DNA of 64,000 nucleotides from Bacillota bacterium (lineage in GTDB: Bacteria; Bacillota; SHA-98; UBA4971). A program made the translations under genes and the position numbers. The stretch is taken from contig JASEJE010000003.1 of assembly GCA_030024085.1 (NCBI GenBank), forward strand, positions 89,316-153,315. Direction: 5' to 3'. The notes below the pieces were generated by a model that ran no database searches, was not told the DNA's origin, and worked only from the letters and a program-made list of their open reading frames with translations. The number at the start of each line of letters is the position of its first letter. Within the stretch, counting starts at the first letter, position 1. Positions 8,751 to 18,434 of the stretch are shown here, piece after piece.

Positions 8751-9664
8751 TGCCCTACAGTTCCAGCCCCGATCCCCGGCGTTCGAACCAGCCCGATCTC
8801 CCCGGGCGGCCACCATGTGACAAAGGCCTTCCCAACGATGTTGGACCTCGGCACGAATCCCACATCGGGGAAACGCGAGTCGTCGCTGTTGTTCCGGTTG
8901 TCTCCGAGCACGAAGTAGCGGCCGGGGGGAACGACCTCCGGACCGAAGCTACCGAACGTGAGGTCCATGGTATAACCCTCATCGAGGATCTGGCCGTTCA
9001 GGATAACGTGCCCGTCACGCACCTCGACGATGTCGCCAGGCACCCCGACCACCCGCTTGATGAACTTGCGCTTCGGGTTCGCGGGGTACCTGAACACCAC
9101 CACGTCGCCCCTCTGCGGCTCCTTGAAGCGGTACACGAGCTTGTTGACCAGCAGCCTCTCGCGGTTGTGCAGACTGGGTTCCATGCTCGATCCCTCGACC
9201 ACGAAGGACTGGGCGATGAACGTGATGATGAAGGCCGCGAGCACGATGGCGATGGCGAACGCCTGGACGTACTCAAGGATCTCGGATCTCAGCGCAGGCG
9301 AGATTAGGGGCCTTGCTACGGGTGGCGCAGGCTCGAGAGGGGCCGTGCCAGGGCACGCCCCGGCCGGGGGCCCGCCCGCCTCAGCCCCGCAGTCGCAATC
9401 ATATTGCCCTGCGCATTGAGGCCCCCCTGGGCATTGGTCGCAGGCCGGCACGTCAACCCGCCCCTGGTCGCCTTCAGAAGCCGCCTCGTGCCCCGCAAAG
9501 TCGCCAGAGCGGGCGTCGCGGGGCTGTACCGCTTCGGCGAACCCGCCGGGGCACCCCCCGCCCTCGCCCTCATGATCTCCCTTTCCCTCGACCGGTTCCC
9601 CTGGAGCGACCACGCGGGAGCCTTCCAGGGCGCCATCATCGATATGGCCCATCTCGGAGGTCAC
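8747..9664 (-). CDS. lepB: Signal peptidase I with Cys-rich N-terminal extension
   Basis: Cleaves signal peptides of exported proteins at the outer membrane face. 305 aa. Single transmembrane segment about 131-152, catalytic Ser160 in EGSSMEPSL, Lys203 in [13 protein letters not shown]-terminal [11 protein letters not shown]. Residues 1-125 form an acidic Gly/Pro-rich extension before the membrane anchor, with a cysteine cluster ([18 protein letters not shown]). The start is GTG overlapping the rplS stop (GTGA), which argues that the extension is translated. Met5 is an alternative and keeps most of the extension. Confidence 0.93.
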   Translation of the reverse strand: MTSEMGHIDDGALEGSRVVAPGEPVEGKGDHEGEGGGCPGGFAEAVQPRDARSGDFAGHEAASEGDQGRVDVPACDQCPGGPQCAGQYDCDCGAEAGGPPAGACPGTAPLEPAPPVARPLISPALRSEILEYVQAFAIAIVLAAFIITFIAQSFVVEGSSMEPSLHNRERLLVNKLVYRFKEPQRGDVVVFRYPANPKRKFIKRVVGVPGDIVEVRDGHVILNGQILDEGYTMDLTFGSFGPEVVPPGRYFVLGDNRNNSDDSRFPDVGFVPRSNIVGKAFVTWWPPGEIGLVRTPGIGAGTVGQ

Positions 9665-10008
9665 TTCCTGTCTGCTTCCTTTACCCTGGCAGCCTTCCCG
9701 ACGCGCTCCCTGAGATAGTACAGCTTCGCGCGTCTCACCTTGCCTTCCCGCACGACCTCGATTTTGCCGACCCTCGGCGAATGCAACGGGAACGTCCGCT
9801 CGACTCCTATGCCTGCAGACATCTTGCGCACGGTGAAGGTCTCGCGGATCTGTGTTCCCCTGCGGGCGATCACCACGCCCTCGAATACCTGGATCCTCTC
9901 TCTGCCGCCCTCGACGACCTTTACATGGACCCTCACGGTGTCGCCCGGCCTAAACGGCGGGATGTCCTCGCGCATCTGCTCGCGCTCTATAGTATCCATG
10001 ATGTTCAT
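9661..10008 (-). CDS. rplS: 50S ribosomal protein L19
   Basis: Located at the 30S-50S interface. 115 aa from [11 protein letters not shown], the normal family start; GGAGG lies about 10 nt upstream. Conserved [45 protein letters not shown]. Coupled to lepB. Confidence 0.98.
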   Translation of the reverse strand: MNIMDTIEREQMREDIPPFRPGDTVRVHVKVVEGGRERIQVFEGVVIARRGTQIRETFTVRKMSAGIGVERTFPLHSPRVGKIEVVREGKVRRAKLYYLRERVGKAARVKEADRK

Positions 10009-10103
10009 TGTCCGGGATCCTCCCTCCAGAGTGGACGCGCAAGGCGCCTTGCAGCCTGCGTTCATTCGACAACGGTGATTATATCACACGGTTTCGGCCA
10101 CGT

Positions 10104-10856
10104 TCAACATCGGCCTTCTGCGGCGGCCCCATCCCGCTCTATCTCTTCGAGCAGCCGCTCGTCCTCCGGGGTAAGGCTCGCCGAACGAAGGAGATCCGGA
10201 CGCCTCTCGAGGGTTCTGGCGAGCGCTTGTTTTCGCCGCCAGATCCTCACCTTCTCGTGATCCCCTGAGACGAGCACCTCCGGCACGGTCATGCCGCGGA
10301 ACTCACGCGGCCTGGTGTACTGTGGGTAATCCAGCAATCCACTGGTGAACGACTCGGCAGCCACGGACTCCTCATCGAGCACTCCCGGGACAAGCCTCGT
10401 CAGCGCATCGATGATGACCATCGCAGGGAGTTCACCGCCGGTCAACACGTAATCACCGATGGATATCTCCTCGTGGACCAGCGCCTCCCTGACGCGCTCG
10501 TCCACGCCCTCATAATGCCCACATATCAGCACGAGACGTTGCTCCCGCGCCAGCCGCACCGCAGTCTCCTGGGTGAACACCCGCCCCTGCGGGCTCATCA
10601 GGATCACCCGGGCGGAACCAGGCGCTTCGCTCATCACATGTTCAACAGCGGCGAAGATGGGCTCGGGTTTCATGACCATCCCGGCTCCTCCGCCGAACGG
10701 ATAATCGTCGGTCACCCTGTGCTTGTCCCGGGCGAACTCCCTTATGTCGTGGACGTGGATCTCCACGAGCCCGCGTTCCCTGGCGCGCGCGACGATGCTT
10801 TCGGAAAGCGGCCCGGAGAACATCCCGGGGAAGATGGTGAGCACATCGATCCTCAA
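10104..10856 (-). CDS. trmD: tRNA (guanine-37-N1) methyltransferase TrmD
   Basis: SAM-dependent m1G37 methylation of tRNA, preventing frameshifts. 250 aa, SPOUT trefoil-knot fold: [73 protein letters not shown]. Starts with TTG (LRIDVL read as Met) preceded by GTAGGTGG. Follows rimM. Confidence 0.97.
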   Translation of the reverse strand: MRIDVLTIFPGMFSGPLSESIVARARERGLVEIHVHDIREFARDKHRVTDDYPFGGGAGMVMKPEPIFAAVEHVMSEAPGSARVILMSPQGRVFTQETAVRLAREQRLVLICGHYEGVDERVREALVHEEISIGDYVLTGGELPAMVIIDALTRLVPGVLDEESVAAESFTSGLLDYPQYTRPREFRGMTVPEVLVSGDHEKVRIWRRKQALARTLERRPDLLRSASLTPEDERLLEEIERDGAAAEGRC

Positions 10857-10866
10857 CGCCAGCCAC

Positions 10867-11409
10867 CTACTCCAGCCCGGGAATGAGCTCGATGGTCATC
10901 CGGCCGCGCTCGAGATCTATGCTCTTTACGATCTCACGTACAGCCGGCACCAGGACCGTCCTTCCCGGACGTCCGCCGGGCCCGTTCACCTTGACCTCAT
11001 AGATGTCGTTGGCGACGCCGCGGACGACCCGCGTCACCTTCCCGAGGCGGCGGCCCTCCGTGGTGACCACGTCGAGGCCCTCTATCTCGTAGAAATAGTA
11101 GCGCCCCGGCTCGAGCGGCCATGTCTCTGACCTTGGAACCTCAAGGATCGCCCCCCGCAACTTCTCGGCGTCGTCCACGGAGTCTACCCCGGCGAACTTC
11201 ATGACCACAAAACCCCGGTGCTGTCGTGCGCTTTCCACCTTGAGGACCGCGACGCCATCCCCCGTGCGGGCCCGGAGCCTCAGAGACGGTCTGAACCGGT
11301 CCGGGAAATCGGTCAGCGGCAGGGCCCTGACCTCGCCACGGATCCCCTGTGGGGCGGTCACCTCGGCCACCGCAACGAACTCACAGGTCATGTTCGGTTG
11401 CACGGTCAC
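10867..11409 (-). CDS. rimM: Ribosome maturation factor RimM
   Basis: Assists 30S head maturation, binding S19. 180 aa: N-terminal beta-barrel ([23 protein letters not shown]) and PRC barrel ([44 protein letters not shown]). GTG start overlaps the khpA stop as GTGA, with GGAG 5 nt upstream. Confidence 0.95.
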   Translation of the reverse strand: MTVQPNMTCEFVAVAEVTAPQGIRGEVRALPLTDFPDRFRPSLRLRARTGDGVAVLKVESARQHRGFVVMKFAGVDSVDDAEKLRGAILEVPRSETWPLEPGRYYFYEIEGLDVVTTEGRRLGKVTRVVRGVANDIYEVKVNGPGGRPGRTVLVPAVREIVKSIDLERGRMTIELIPGLE

Positions 11410-11636
11410 ACGATCTCCACGGTAACCTTCTTGCCCTGCCGCGCCCCCACGGATCTCACGAGCATCCTCATGGCCTTCGCAGTCCTGCCGGACCTCCCGA
11501 TGAGCTTCCCCTTTTCGTCGGGATCGCAGGACACCTCGTACACGGTGTACCCGTCGGCGCCCGAGACGTCCGCCACTTTCACGCCATCCGGATTATCCAC
11601 GAGGTTCCTGGCGATGAACTCTACAAGCTGCTTCAT
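11406..11636 (-). CDS. khpA: KH-domain RNA-binding protein KhpA (YlqC)
   Basis: 76 aa single KH domain. GxxG loop in [15 protein letters not shown]. In other Firmicutes KhpA pairs with KhpB to bind RNA and affect cell division. Sits between rpsP and rimM with ATGA/GTGA overlaps at both ends. Confidence 0.95.
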   Translation of the reverse strand: MKQLVEFIARNLVDNPDGVKVADVSGADGYTVYEVSCDPDEKGKLIGRSGRTAKAMRMLVRSVGARQGKKVTVEIV

Positions 11637-11914
11637 ATGGCTTTCGCCTCACGAGACGCGGCCTGCCCGGCCGCATCGACGCCCGCCCTCGCGAGCAGGG
11701 ATTTCGCGGAATCCGTCGGAAGAGCCCCCTTCTTCAGCCACTCCGCGGCCTTCTCGCGGTCCACCTCCAGGGTTTCAGGGCTCGTCCTGGGGTTGTAATG
11801 GCCAAGGATCTCGATGAACCGCCCATCCCGCGGGTAGCGGCTGTCGGCGACGACGATCCTGTAAGAAGCCTGCTTCTTTGCCCCCGTCCTCAAGAGCCGT
11901 ATCCTTACTGCCAA
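11633..11914 (-). CDS. rpsP: 30S ribosomal protein S16
   Basis: 93 aa, starts TTG ([10 protein letters not shown]) with GGAGGTGA 6 nt upstream. Conserved [26 protein letters not shown] and [13 protein letters not shown]. Overlaps khpA by ATGA. Confidence 0.98.
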   Translation of the reverse strand: MAVRIRLLRTGAKKQASYRIVVADSRYPRDGRFIEILGHYNPRTSPETLEVDREKAAEWLKKGALPTDSAKSLLARAGVDAAGQAASREAKAI

Positions 11915-11952
11915 GTTGTGTCACCTCCCGTCGCCCGGTTTCCCGGACCGGC

Positions 11953-13299
11953 CTATTTGACAAACGGGAATGCGCCTTTTCGCATAGCGCGATGGGCAGC
12001 TTTCTCGGCGCCCCCGAATTGCCGAAGCATATCCCTCACCTGGTCGAACTGGCGCAGGACGCTGTTTACGTCCTGGATGCGCGTGCCGCTCCCTCGGGCA
12101 ATCCTCTTTCGCCGGCTGCCGTCGATGATCGCCGGGTTCCTTCTCTCCTCCGGCGTCATGGAGCATACTATCGCCTCGACGCGCTTGAGCTGGCCCTCAT
12201 CGACCTTGAAGTCGGAGACCCCCCGCATGCGCCCCATGCCAGGGATCATGGATAGTATCTCATCGAGAGGCCCGATCTTTCTCATCTGGCGGAGCTGGTC
12301 CGCGAAGTCTTCCAGGGTGAACTCGTTGGTCCTGATCTTCTCGGCGAGCTTGCGGGCTTTTGTCTCGTCGTACGCCGCCTCAGCCTTCTCGATGAGGCTG
12401 AGGACGTCCCCCATGCCGAGGATGCGCGATGCCATCCTGTCGGGGTAAAACGGCTCGAGGGACTCAACCTTCTCGCCGACCCCCACGAACTTCACGGGCT
12501 TGCCCGTCACGGCCCTCGTCGAAAGCGCCGCACCGCCGCGGGCGTCGCCATCGAGTTTGGTCAGGACGATGCCCGTAAGTCCCAGCCGCTCATTGAACGT
12601 GGCTGCGACGTTCACGGCGTCCTGGCCCGTCATGGCGTCCACCACCAGCAGCATCTCGGACGGGCTCGTCTCAGCCTTCATCCGTGCAAGTTCATCCATG
12701 AGTTCGTCGTCTATATGGAGCCGCCCGGCGGTGTCGATGATCACCACGTCGCGGCCGATAGACGATGCCCTGGCCATCGCTTGCTGTGCAACGCGGACCG
12801 CGTCGTCGCCCTCGCGCGTCGCGACCACATCGACCCCGACCTTCTCGCCCAGCACCTGAAGCTGGCGGATGGCGGCAGGGCGCCTGGTGTCGGCAGCGAC
12901 CAGAATCGGGTGCTTGCCCTGCCTCTTGAGGAGGTTTGCGAGCTTGGCTGCGGTGGTGGTCTTGCCGGATCCCTGAAGGCCCACGAGCATTATGACGGTC
13001 GGAGGCCTCGGGCTGAACTGGATCTTGCTCTCGCGGCCTCCCATGAGCTCGGTGAGCTCGGAGTTGACTATCTTTATGACCTGCTGGCCAGGGGTGAGGC
13101 TTGCAGTTACCTCCTGGCCGCACGCCCGCTCGCGCACCTTTGCGATGAAGTCGCGGACGACCTTGAAGTTCACGTCTGCCTCGAGAAGGGCTATGCGCAC
13201 CTCGCGCAGGGCCTCGTCCACATCGCGCTCGCCGAGCTTGCCTTTGCTGCGCAGCCTGCGGAACGTCTCCTGCAGCCGCGCCGTCAGGTTTTCGAACGT
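11953..13299 (-). CDS. ffh: Signal recognition particle protein Ffh, probable ACG start
   Basis: GTPase that targets nascent membrane proteins to FtsY. About 448 aa: N domain (FENLTARLQETFRRL), G domain with GLQGSGKTTTAAKLA, DTAGRLHIDDEL, TKLDGDARGG, and methionine-rich M domain (SMIPGMGRMRG, RRKRIARGSGTRIQDVN). The family start falls on an ACG codon at 13299, 6 nt after a perfect AGGAGGTG. The nearest GTG (13308) is inside that Shine-Dalgarno, and GTG 13323 is at the predicted transcript start. No YlxM gene is seen upstream. See the separate promoter entry. Confidence 0.95.
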   Translation of the reverse strand, partial: TFENLTARLQETFRRLRSKGKLGERDVDEALREVRIALLEADVNFKVVRDFIAKVRERACGQEVTASLTPGQQVIKIVNSELTELMGGRESKIQFSPRPPTVIMLVGLQGSGKTTTAAKLANLLKRQGKHPILVAADTRRPAAIRQLQVLGEKVGVDVVATREGDDAVRVAQQAMARASSIGRDVVIIDTAGRLHIDDELMDELARMKAETSPSEMLLVVDAMTGQDAVNVAATFNERLGLTGIVLTKLDGDARGGAALSTRAVTGKPVKFVGVGEKVESLEPFYPDRMASRILGMGDVLSLIEKAEAAYDETKARKLAEKIRTNEFTLEDFADQLRQMRKIGPLDEILSMIPGMGRMRGVSDFKVDEGQLKRVEAIVCSMTPEERRNPAIIDGSRRKRIARGSGTRIQDVNSVLRQFDQVRDMLRQFGGAEKAAHRAMRKGAFPFVK

Positions 13300-13329
13300 A
13301 GACCCCACCTCCTCTCGACTCACGCAAGT

Positions 13330-13358
13330 AGTATACACTGCGCCACTCGTGGAGTCAA
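13330..13358 (-). promoter_or_regulatory. SigA-type promoter of ffh operon
   Basis: TTGACT (13358-13353), 17-bp spacer, TATACT (13335-13330). The -35 box overlaps the TGA stop of ftsY. Expected start of transcription near 13323, only about 24 nt before the ffh coding region, so ffh-rpsP-khpA-rimM-trmD and beyond can be transcribed from here. Confidence 0.82.
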
Positions 13359-14431
13359 TTAAGAACGCGCCGGGCAAAGAGCGCGTCGGCGAACTCTACA
13401 GGGTCGAAGTCGCGCAGGTCCTCCACTCCTTCTCCGATGCCGACGAGCTTGACAGGGATGCCAAGCTCCTCCCGGATCGCCAGCACGACCCCGCCTTTCG
13501 CCGTGCCGTCCAGCTTGGTCAGGGCTATCCCCGTGACATCCACCGCGTCCTTGAAAGTCCGCGCCTGGGCGATGGCGTTCTGCCCACTGGTCGCATCGAG
13601 TACGAGGAGCACCTCGTGGGGAGCGCCGGGGATCTCCCTCTCGACCACCCTGCGGACTTTCTTCAGCTCCTCCATGAGGTTCATCCGTGTATGCAGGCGC
13701 CCCGCGGTGTCGAGGATGACGTAGTCCGCCCTGCGCGCTTTCGCAGCCTGGCAGGCATCATAGGCCACGGCTCCCGGGTCGCCCCCCTCCTCGTGCCGGA
13801 TGACATCGGCGCCCGCCCTCTCGCCCCATATCTCCAGTTGCTCGATGGCAGCCGCTCTGAATGTATCTGATGCGCCGAGGATCACCTTCGCCCCTTCCGC
13901 GCGGAACCTGTGACCCAGCTTGCCCACGGTCGTGGTCTTGCCGGTGCCGTTAACTCCGACCACCATGACGACGGTGGTGCCCGACGGTGCCTTCGCAAGC
14001 GGTTCCCGCGGCCCCAGCACATCCAGGACCTCCTCCTTGAGGTGCTTCATCAGATCCTTCTCGCCGCCGCCCTGTCTCACCTCGGCAGCCCCCGCCTCGA
14101 GGCCCCGAAGAAGCCTTTCGGTGGCCTTCACCCCCACGTCTGCCTGGAGAAGGATGGCCTCGAGCTCCTCGAAGAACTCCTCATCCAGGACGGGCCTGCG
14201 GCCGAAGAGCGCCTCGACCTTCCCCACGAGCCCGTCCCTCGTGCGGGCGAGCCGTTCGGTCAGGCGGGCGAGCACTCCGCGGGCCTCCCCCGCCTCCGTA
14301 ACCCTCCCGTCGGCGTCGGCGGACGGGGCACCGGCCTCAGAAGGCGGTCGCGGCCTCGTGTCGTCCTTCACCTCATCCCTCGTGAACAGCCTCTTTACGA
14401 ACCGTCCCACGCCACCACCTGGTGCGCCCAT
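13355..14431 (-). CDS. ftsY: SRP receptor GTPase FtsY
   Basis: Membrane-associated partner of Ffh. 358 aa. N-terminal charged/Pro-rich linker to about residue 65, N domain (LDEEFFEELEAILLQADVG), G domain with GVNGTGKTTTVGKL, DTFRAAAIEQLE, DTAGRLHTRMNLMEEL, TKLDGTAKGG and C-terminal GEGVEDLRDFDP. No membrane-spanning A domain. Between smc and ffh as in most Firmicutes. Confidence 0.97.
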   Translation of the reverse strand: MGAPGGGVGRFVKRLFTRDEVKDDTRPRPPSEAGAPSADADGRVTEAGEARGVLARLTERLARTRDGLVGKVEALFGRRPVLDEEFFEELEAILLQADVGVKATERLLRGLEAGAAEVRQGGGEKDLMKHLKEEVLDVLGPREPLAKAPSGTTVVMVVGVNGTGKTTTVGKLGHRFRAEGAKVILGASDTFRAAAIEQLEIWGERAGADVIRHEEGGDPGAVAYDACQAAKARRADYVILDTAGRLHTRMNLMEELKKVRRVVEREIPGAPHEVLLVLDATSGQNAIAQARTFKDAVDVTGIALTKLDGTAKGGVVLAIREELGIPVKLVGIGEGVEDLRDFDPVEFADALFARRVLN

Positions 14432-14558
14432 ATCCTCGCGCTCACACCCTTCAGTACCTTCAAAGGGCCGGCGGCCGAAAGCCCCGCGCCCCCGATATGA
14501 TCCCCGGCCACGGGCTCCCCTATCCCGCGTGGCGGAACCGCCGCGGGCAGCGCATCAT

Positions 14559-17500
14559 TCACGCCGTCTCCTGCTGCCTCATCCCCGCATCTTCTATCCT
14601 TATGGAGATCAGCTTCGATATGCCTGACTCCTCCATCGTAACCCCGTAGAGGGCATCCGCCGCCTCCATCGTCCCCTTCCTGTGAGTCACCACGATGAAC
14701 TGGCTTCGGGATGCGGCGTCCCTCAAGAGCTCGGTGAACCTGGCCACGTTGGCCTCGTCGAGCGCCGCGTCGACCTCGTCCAGCACGCAGAACGGGCTCG
14801 GTCGCACCTCGAGGAGGGCAAACACGAGGGCGGCGGCGGAAAGCGCCCTCTCCCCGGCTGAAAGCAGGCTCAGGCTCTGAAGCCTCTTGCCTGGCGGCTC
14901 GGCCACGATCTCGATCCCCGAGGCGGGCGAGCCCTCGTCGGTCATCACGAGGTCAGCCCTGCCGCCCCCGAAGAGGCGCGCAAACGTCCTCCCGAACGCG
15001 GTCCTTATGGCGCCGAGCGTTTCCTTGAAACGCCTTTCGCTCTCACGGTCTGAGCGCTCCATGATCCCTCCGAGGAACGCCCTGGCCTTCACGACGTCGT
15101 CCAGGCCGGACGAAAGCTCCCCGTGGCGCGCCCTGAGCCCCTCGTAGACATCGACGACCCCGGGGTCGACGGGCCCAAGGGCCTCAATCTGCAGCCTGAG
15201 CGACCTGGCTCTCGCCCGGGCCTCATCCGTGTCGGTTATCCCGAACGCGCGTCCCCTGGCCTCATCAAGTGTGAGATGGTACACGCGCTCCAGCTCATCA
15301 CTGATCCTGCCCGCTTTCTCGGCGAGCCCGGCTTCCTCGATGGTCAGCGAGGCTTTCGCCCTTTGGAGGTCCTCAAGCTCGCCCTGGCACAGCCGCAACC
15401 TCGACTCCTTCTGCGCCACCCGGCGAACGAGGTCGCGCCTGGCCTCCCTGGCCGAAGCAAGGGCCTCATCCACTCCCGCCCTCTCGCGGGAAAGCGACTC
15501 CACCTGCGCCGTAGCCGAAGCCATGTCGTCGTTCGCCGACAGGTGTGTGCCTGCGACGTGCGAAAGCTCAGCCTCCCGCGCCTCGATCTCAAGGGCGAGA
15601 TCCCGCATCCGCGCGTCCAGCGCCTGTATCTCCCCGCGCAGCCCCGCGGCCTCCTGGGTGAGGGCAGCCATCTTCACCCGGAGGTCCGTCACGGCCCGTC
15701 CGACCTCCTGTCGCTTGCGCGCGATCTCCTCGAGATCCTGGGCAATCTTTGCCTGGGACCGGGCAAGCTCCCTACCGGCCTCCTCGAGCCGGGCACGCCT
15801 GGTCTCGAGTTGTCTCTTGAGCTCCTCGCGGGAGCCGTCGCTCTTCGCCGACGAGTCGATCTCGTCCTGCAGCACCTTCACCCTGGAACGGGCTTTCTCG
15901 ATATCCCGCAGCGCTTGGAGATGTGCTGCCTCGGCCCGCGCGGCGTCCAGCTCGAGGGCCTGTTTCCTGGCCCGTGCATCCTCAAGGGACCTCTCCATAT
16001 TCGTGACTTCATCCTGCGCCGCCGCCGCTGCGACTGCGACACTATCCTCCGCCTCGCCCAGCCTCGAGAGGCTCTCCTCGAGATCCGCAAGGCGTCGTTT
16101 CAACGCAAGCGGAGTCTCTCGCTGCCTCGCCCGCCGGCTGCCACCCGAGATCGCCCCGCCCGGCAGCGCGAGATCGCCGTCGAGGGTCACCACCTTGAGG
16201 CGCGTGCCGCTGGCCCGTGCCACCCGCACCGCAACATCGAGGTCCTTCACAACCACGGTGCGCCCGAGGAGATGCTCCACGGCCCTTTGCACCCGCTCTT
16301 CGCACGACACGAGCGCTGACGCCCTGCCGACCACTCCCCCCAGCGAGAGCGCGGCCTCTTCCGCCCGTGCAAGCTCGCCCGGCCTGACGAGATCGAGCGG
16401 GAGGAAGGTGGCCCTTCCCAGGCTCCGCTCTTTGAGATAACGCACCGCCGCCCTGGCGTGGACGTCTCCCTCCACTATGATATCTGAAAGGGCCTGTCCA
16501 AGGGCAGACTCGATCGCAACCTCGTACTCCTGGGGAACGCTGATGCAATCGGCAACCGTCCCAACCACCCCTGCAAGCTCGCCCCGCCCCGCACCAGCGA
16601 GCACGGCGCGGGCGCCATAGGGATACCACTCGCCTTCGGAGGCAAGCCTCCTCAGCGTGTTCATCTCGAGCGACTCCTCGCGCGCCTTCGCCTGGAGCGC
16701 CTGTCTCTTCGCCACGAGAGCTCTGAGGTTCTGCCGTTCGGCGCTGATGCTGCGCTCGAGGTCCGCCATCTCCCGGGAGGCGGCGCGGACCCCTGCTGCG
16801 ATCTGCTCTCGCCTTGCGGCCTCCCGGGCCGCGAGGCTCTCAGCCTCTGAGAGCTCCGCCAGCGCAGCATCGACCTCCCTCTTCTCTCGCTCCAGGTGTC
16901 TTGCCTGGGTGGCCTCCTCCAGCGCCATCCTGGCCAGCTCGTTCCTGGCGTCCGCCACAGAAGACAGGACCTCTATGATATCGGCCTTGACTTTCCCGGC
17001 GGCCTCCTCGCTCGCCCTCTGCCGCTCGGCAAGGACTGCTTCCTCGGACTCGAGCGAATCGAGCTCAAGCGCAGCGGCATCGAGCCAGGACGAGATCTCG
17101 GCGAGCCTGGCGTTCTTCGCCGCACTCTCGCTCGTGCATCCCGCCAGGCGCTCCCTGTCCTTTTCCACGGCCTCGGTAAGAGCCTGCGCCTGGGCTACTT
17201 GCATCTCCGCCCGCTCTCTTGCAAGTGAGATCCTGCCCTCGGCTTTCTCGACCTCCGCTGCAAGCCAGGCGGACCGCTCCTGCAGGCGGTCGCGCTCGTC
17301 TTCTATCGAAGCGAGCGTCTCTCTATCCCTGGCGATCTCATCCACCAGGGACTCCCGGACCCCGCCCTCGTCCCCCAGCTTCCTATCGATCTCCGAGAGC
17401 GCCTGCGCAAGCGCCGATCGCCTTTCCTCGAGAGCGTCGAGTTCGCCCAGTGCGAGGCTCACCTCGAGCCCAGCCAGCTCCTCGCTGCATTCACGGAACC

Positions 17501-18140
17501 TGCGCGCCTCGTCAGCCTTCGCAGCCAGCGGCTCCATCTGCCTCGATAGCTCCCCCAGCACATCACGCACGCGGATCGCACAGGCATCAGCGGCCGCAAG
17601 CCGCCTTTCGGCCTCGGCCCTGCGCGCCTTGTACCTGTGTATCCCCGCAGCTTCCTCGAAGAACGCCCTGCGCTCGTCGGATCCCGCCCCGAGGATGGCA
17701 TCTATCTTGCCCTGCTCTATGACGGAATAGCCCTCCTTGCCCGCACCGGTATCCATAAAGAGGGCCTGGATGTCTCTCAGGCGACAGGGGGTGCCGCAGA
17801 TAGAGAACTCGCTCTCGCCGGAGCGGTAGACGCGCCTGGCCACGGCGACCTCCACGAAGTCCACGGGAAGCTCGCCGTCCACGTTGTCGAAAACCAGGGT
17901 GACCTCGGCAAATCCCAGGGGCTTCCTCGCACCTGAGCCGGCGAAGATGACGTCTTCCATGCGGGTTCCCCGGAGGATCCGCGCGCTCTGCTCGCCAAGA
18001 ACCCACCTGATGGCATCAGCGAGGTTGCTCTTGCCGCTTCCGTTCGGGCCCACGATGGCGGTCACACCTGGTGAGAACTCGAGCTCCGATTTATCTGCAA
18101 AGGATTTGAACCCGTAAAGCTCCATCCGTTTGAGGTACAA
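14559..18140 (-). CDS. smc: Chromosome segregation protein SMC
   Basis: Condensin ATPase. 1193 aa from the TTG at 18140 (LYLKRMELYGFKSFADK), with GGGGAGGA 7 nt upstream; an upstream in-frame extension would be repeat-C sequence. Walker A GPNGSGKSN at 31-39, long coiled coils, a hinge around residues 500-680 (VGTVADCISVPQEYE, LGGVVGRASALVS), signature LSAGERALSAAALVF and Walker B FCVLDEVDAALDEANV near the C-terminus. The family signature is normally LSGGEKAL; here Ala and Arg replace Gly and Lys. scpA/scpB are not in the window. Confidence 0.97.
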   Translation of the reverse strand: MYLKRMELYGFKSFADKSELEFSPGVTAIVGPNGSGKSNLADAIRWVLGEQSARILRGTRMEDVIFAGSGARKPLGFAEVTLVFDNVDGELPVDFVEVAVARRVYRSGESEFSICGTPCRLRDIQALFMDTGAGKEGYSVIEQGKIDAILGAGSDERRAFFEEAAGIHRYKARRAEAERRLAAADACAIRVRDVLGELSRQMEPLAAKADEARRFRECSEELAGLEVSLALGELDALEERRSALAQALSEIDRKLGDEGGVRESLVDEIARDRETLASIEDERDRLQERSAWLAAEVEKAEGRISLARERAEMQVAQAQALTEAVEKDRERLAGCTSESAAKNARLAEISSWLDAAALELDSLESEEAVLAERQRASEEAAGKVKADIIEVLSSVADARNELARMALEEATQARHLEREKREVDAALAELSEAESLAAREAARREQIAAGVRAASREMADLERSISAERQNLRALVAKRQALQAKAREESLEMNTLRRLASEGEWYPYGARAVLAGAGRGELAGVVGTVADCISVPQEYEVAIESALGQALSDIIVEGDVHARAAVRYLKERSLGRATFLPLDLVRPGELARAEEAALSLGGVVGRASALVSCEERVQRAVEHLLGRTVVVKDLDVAVRVARASGTRLKVVTLDGDLALPGGAISGGSRRARQRETPLALKRRLADLEESLSRLGEAEDSVAVAAAAAQDEVTNMERSLEDARARKQALELDAARAEAAHLQALRDIEKARSRVKVLQDEIDSSAKSDGSREELKRQLETRRARLEEAGRELARSQAKIAQDLEEIARKRQEVGRAVTDLRVKMAALTQEAAGLRGEIQALDARMRDLALEIEAREAELSHVAGTHLSANDDMASATAQVESLSRERAGVDEALASAREARRDLVRRVAQKESRLRLCQGELEDLQRAKASLTIEEAGLAEKAGRISDELERVYHLTLDEARGRAFGITDTDEARARARSLRLQIEALGPVDPGVVDVYEGLRARHGELSSGLDDVVKARAFLGGIMERSDRESERRFKETLGAIRTAFGRTFARLFGGGRADLVMTDEGSPASGIEIVAEPPGKRLQSLSLLSAGERALSAAALVFALLEVRPSPFCVLDEVDAALDEANVARFTELLRDAASRSQFIVVTHRKGTMEAADALYGVTMEESGISKLISIRIEDAGMRQQETA

Positions 18141-18210
18141 GCTGAATCCTCCCCACGGCGCGGCCTTCGCCTTGCCGCGCCGCCTCAGGTCAGGCCGGAG
18201 CCACTGTCGT

Positions 18211-18327
18211 AAAGCTTGCCAGTGCTTCAACGACGGGGCGTCAAAACCCGGCCGCTTGTCTGCAAGCAGAATCCGGCCGACCTGCCCCTTTTGGAACGCC
18301 GTCCCATGGGTGCAACACCGGCATCCA
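18211..18327 (-). repeat. Palindromic repeat, copy C (diverged core)
   Basis: In the gap between the sigma factor gene and smc (18141-18434). Inner arms GCCAGTGCTT and CACCGGCAT; core CAAAACCCGGC... with a CCGGCCG...CCTTTTGG partner. The interior reads as reverse complement of copies D and G (GACGGGGCG left, GCCGTCCC...GGTGCAA right). The outer flanks are too diverged to fix. Nothing else is seen in this gap apart from the smc ribosome-binding site. Confidence 0.6.
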
Positions 18328-18434
18328 GATATGAGGCGCCGACCCGAGTCGACACAGATCGCCCCAGGTGGCACTGGTATTGTATCACAGCGCCAGCGAA
18401 AAGAGAATCATCCAGCGCAGGGAGAAGGCCCCGT

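Noticed and set aside
18141..18374. N-terminal extension of SMC through repeat C
   Set aside because: The TTG at 18140 has a good ribosome-binding site and the family N-terminus; the extension is repeat sequence.
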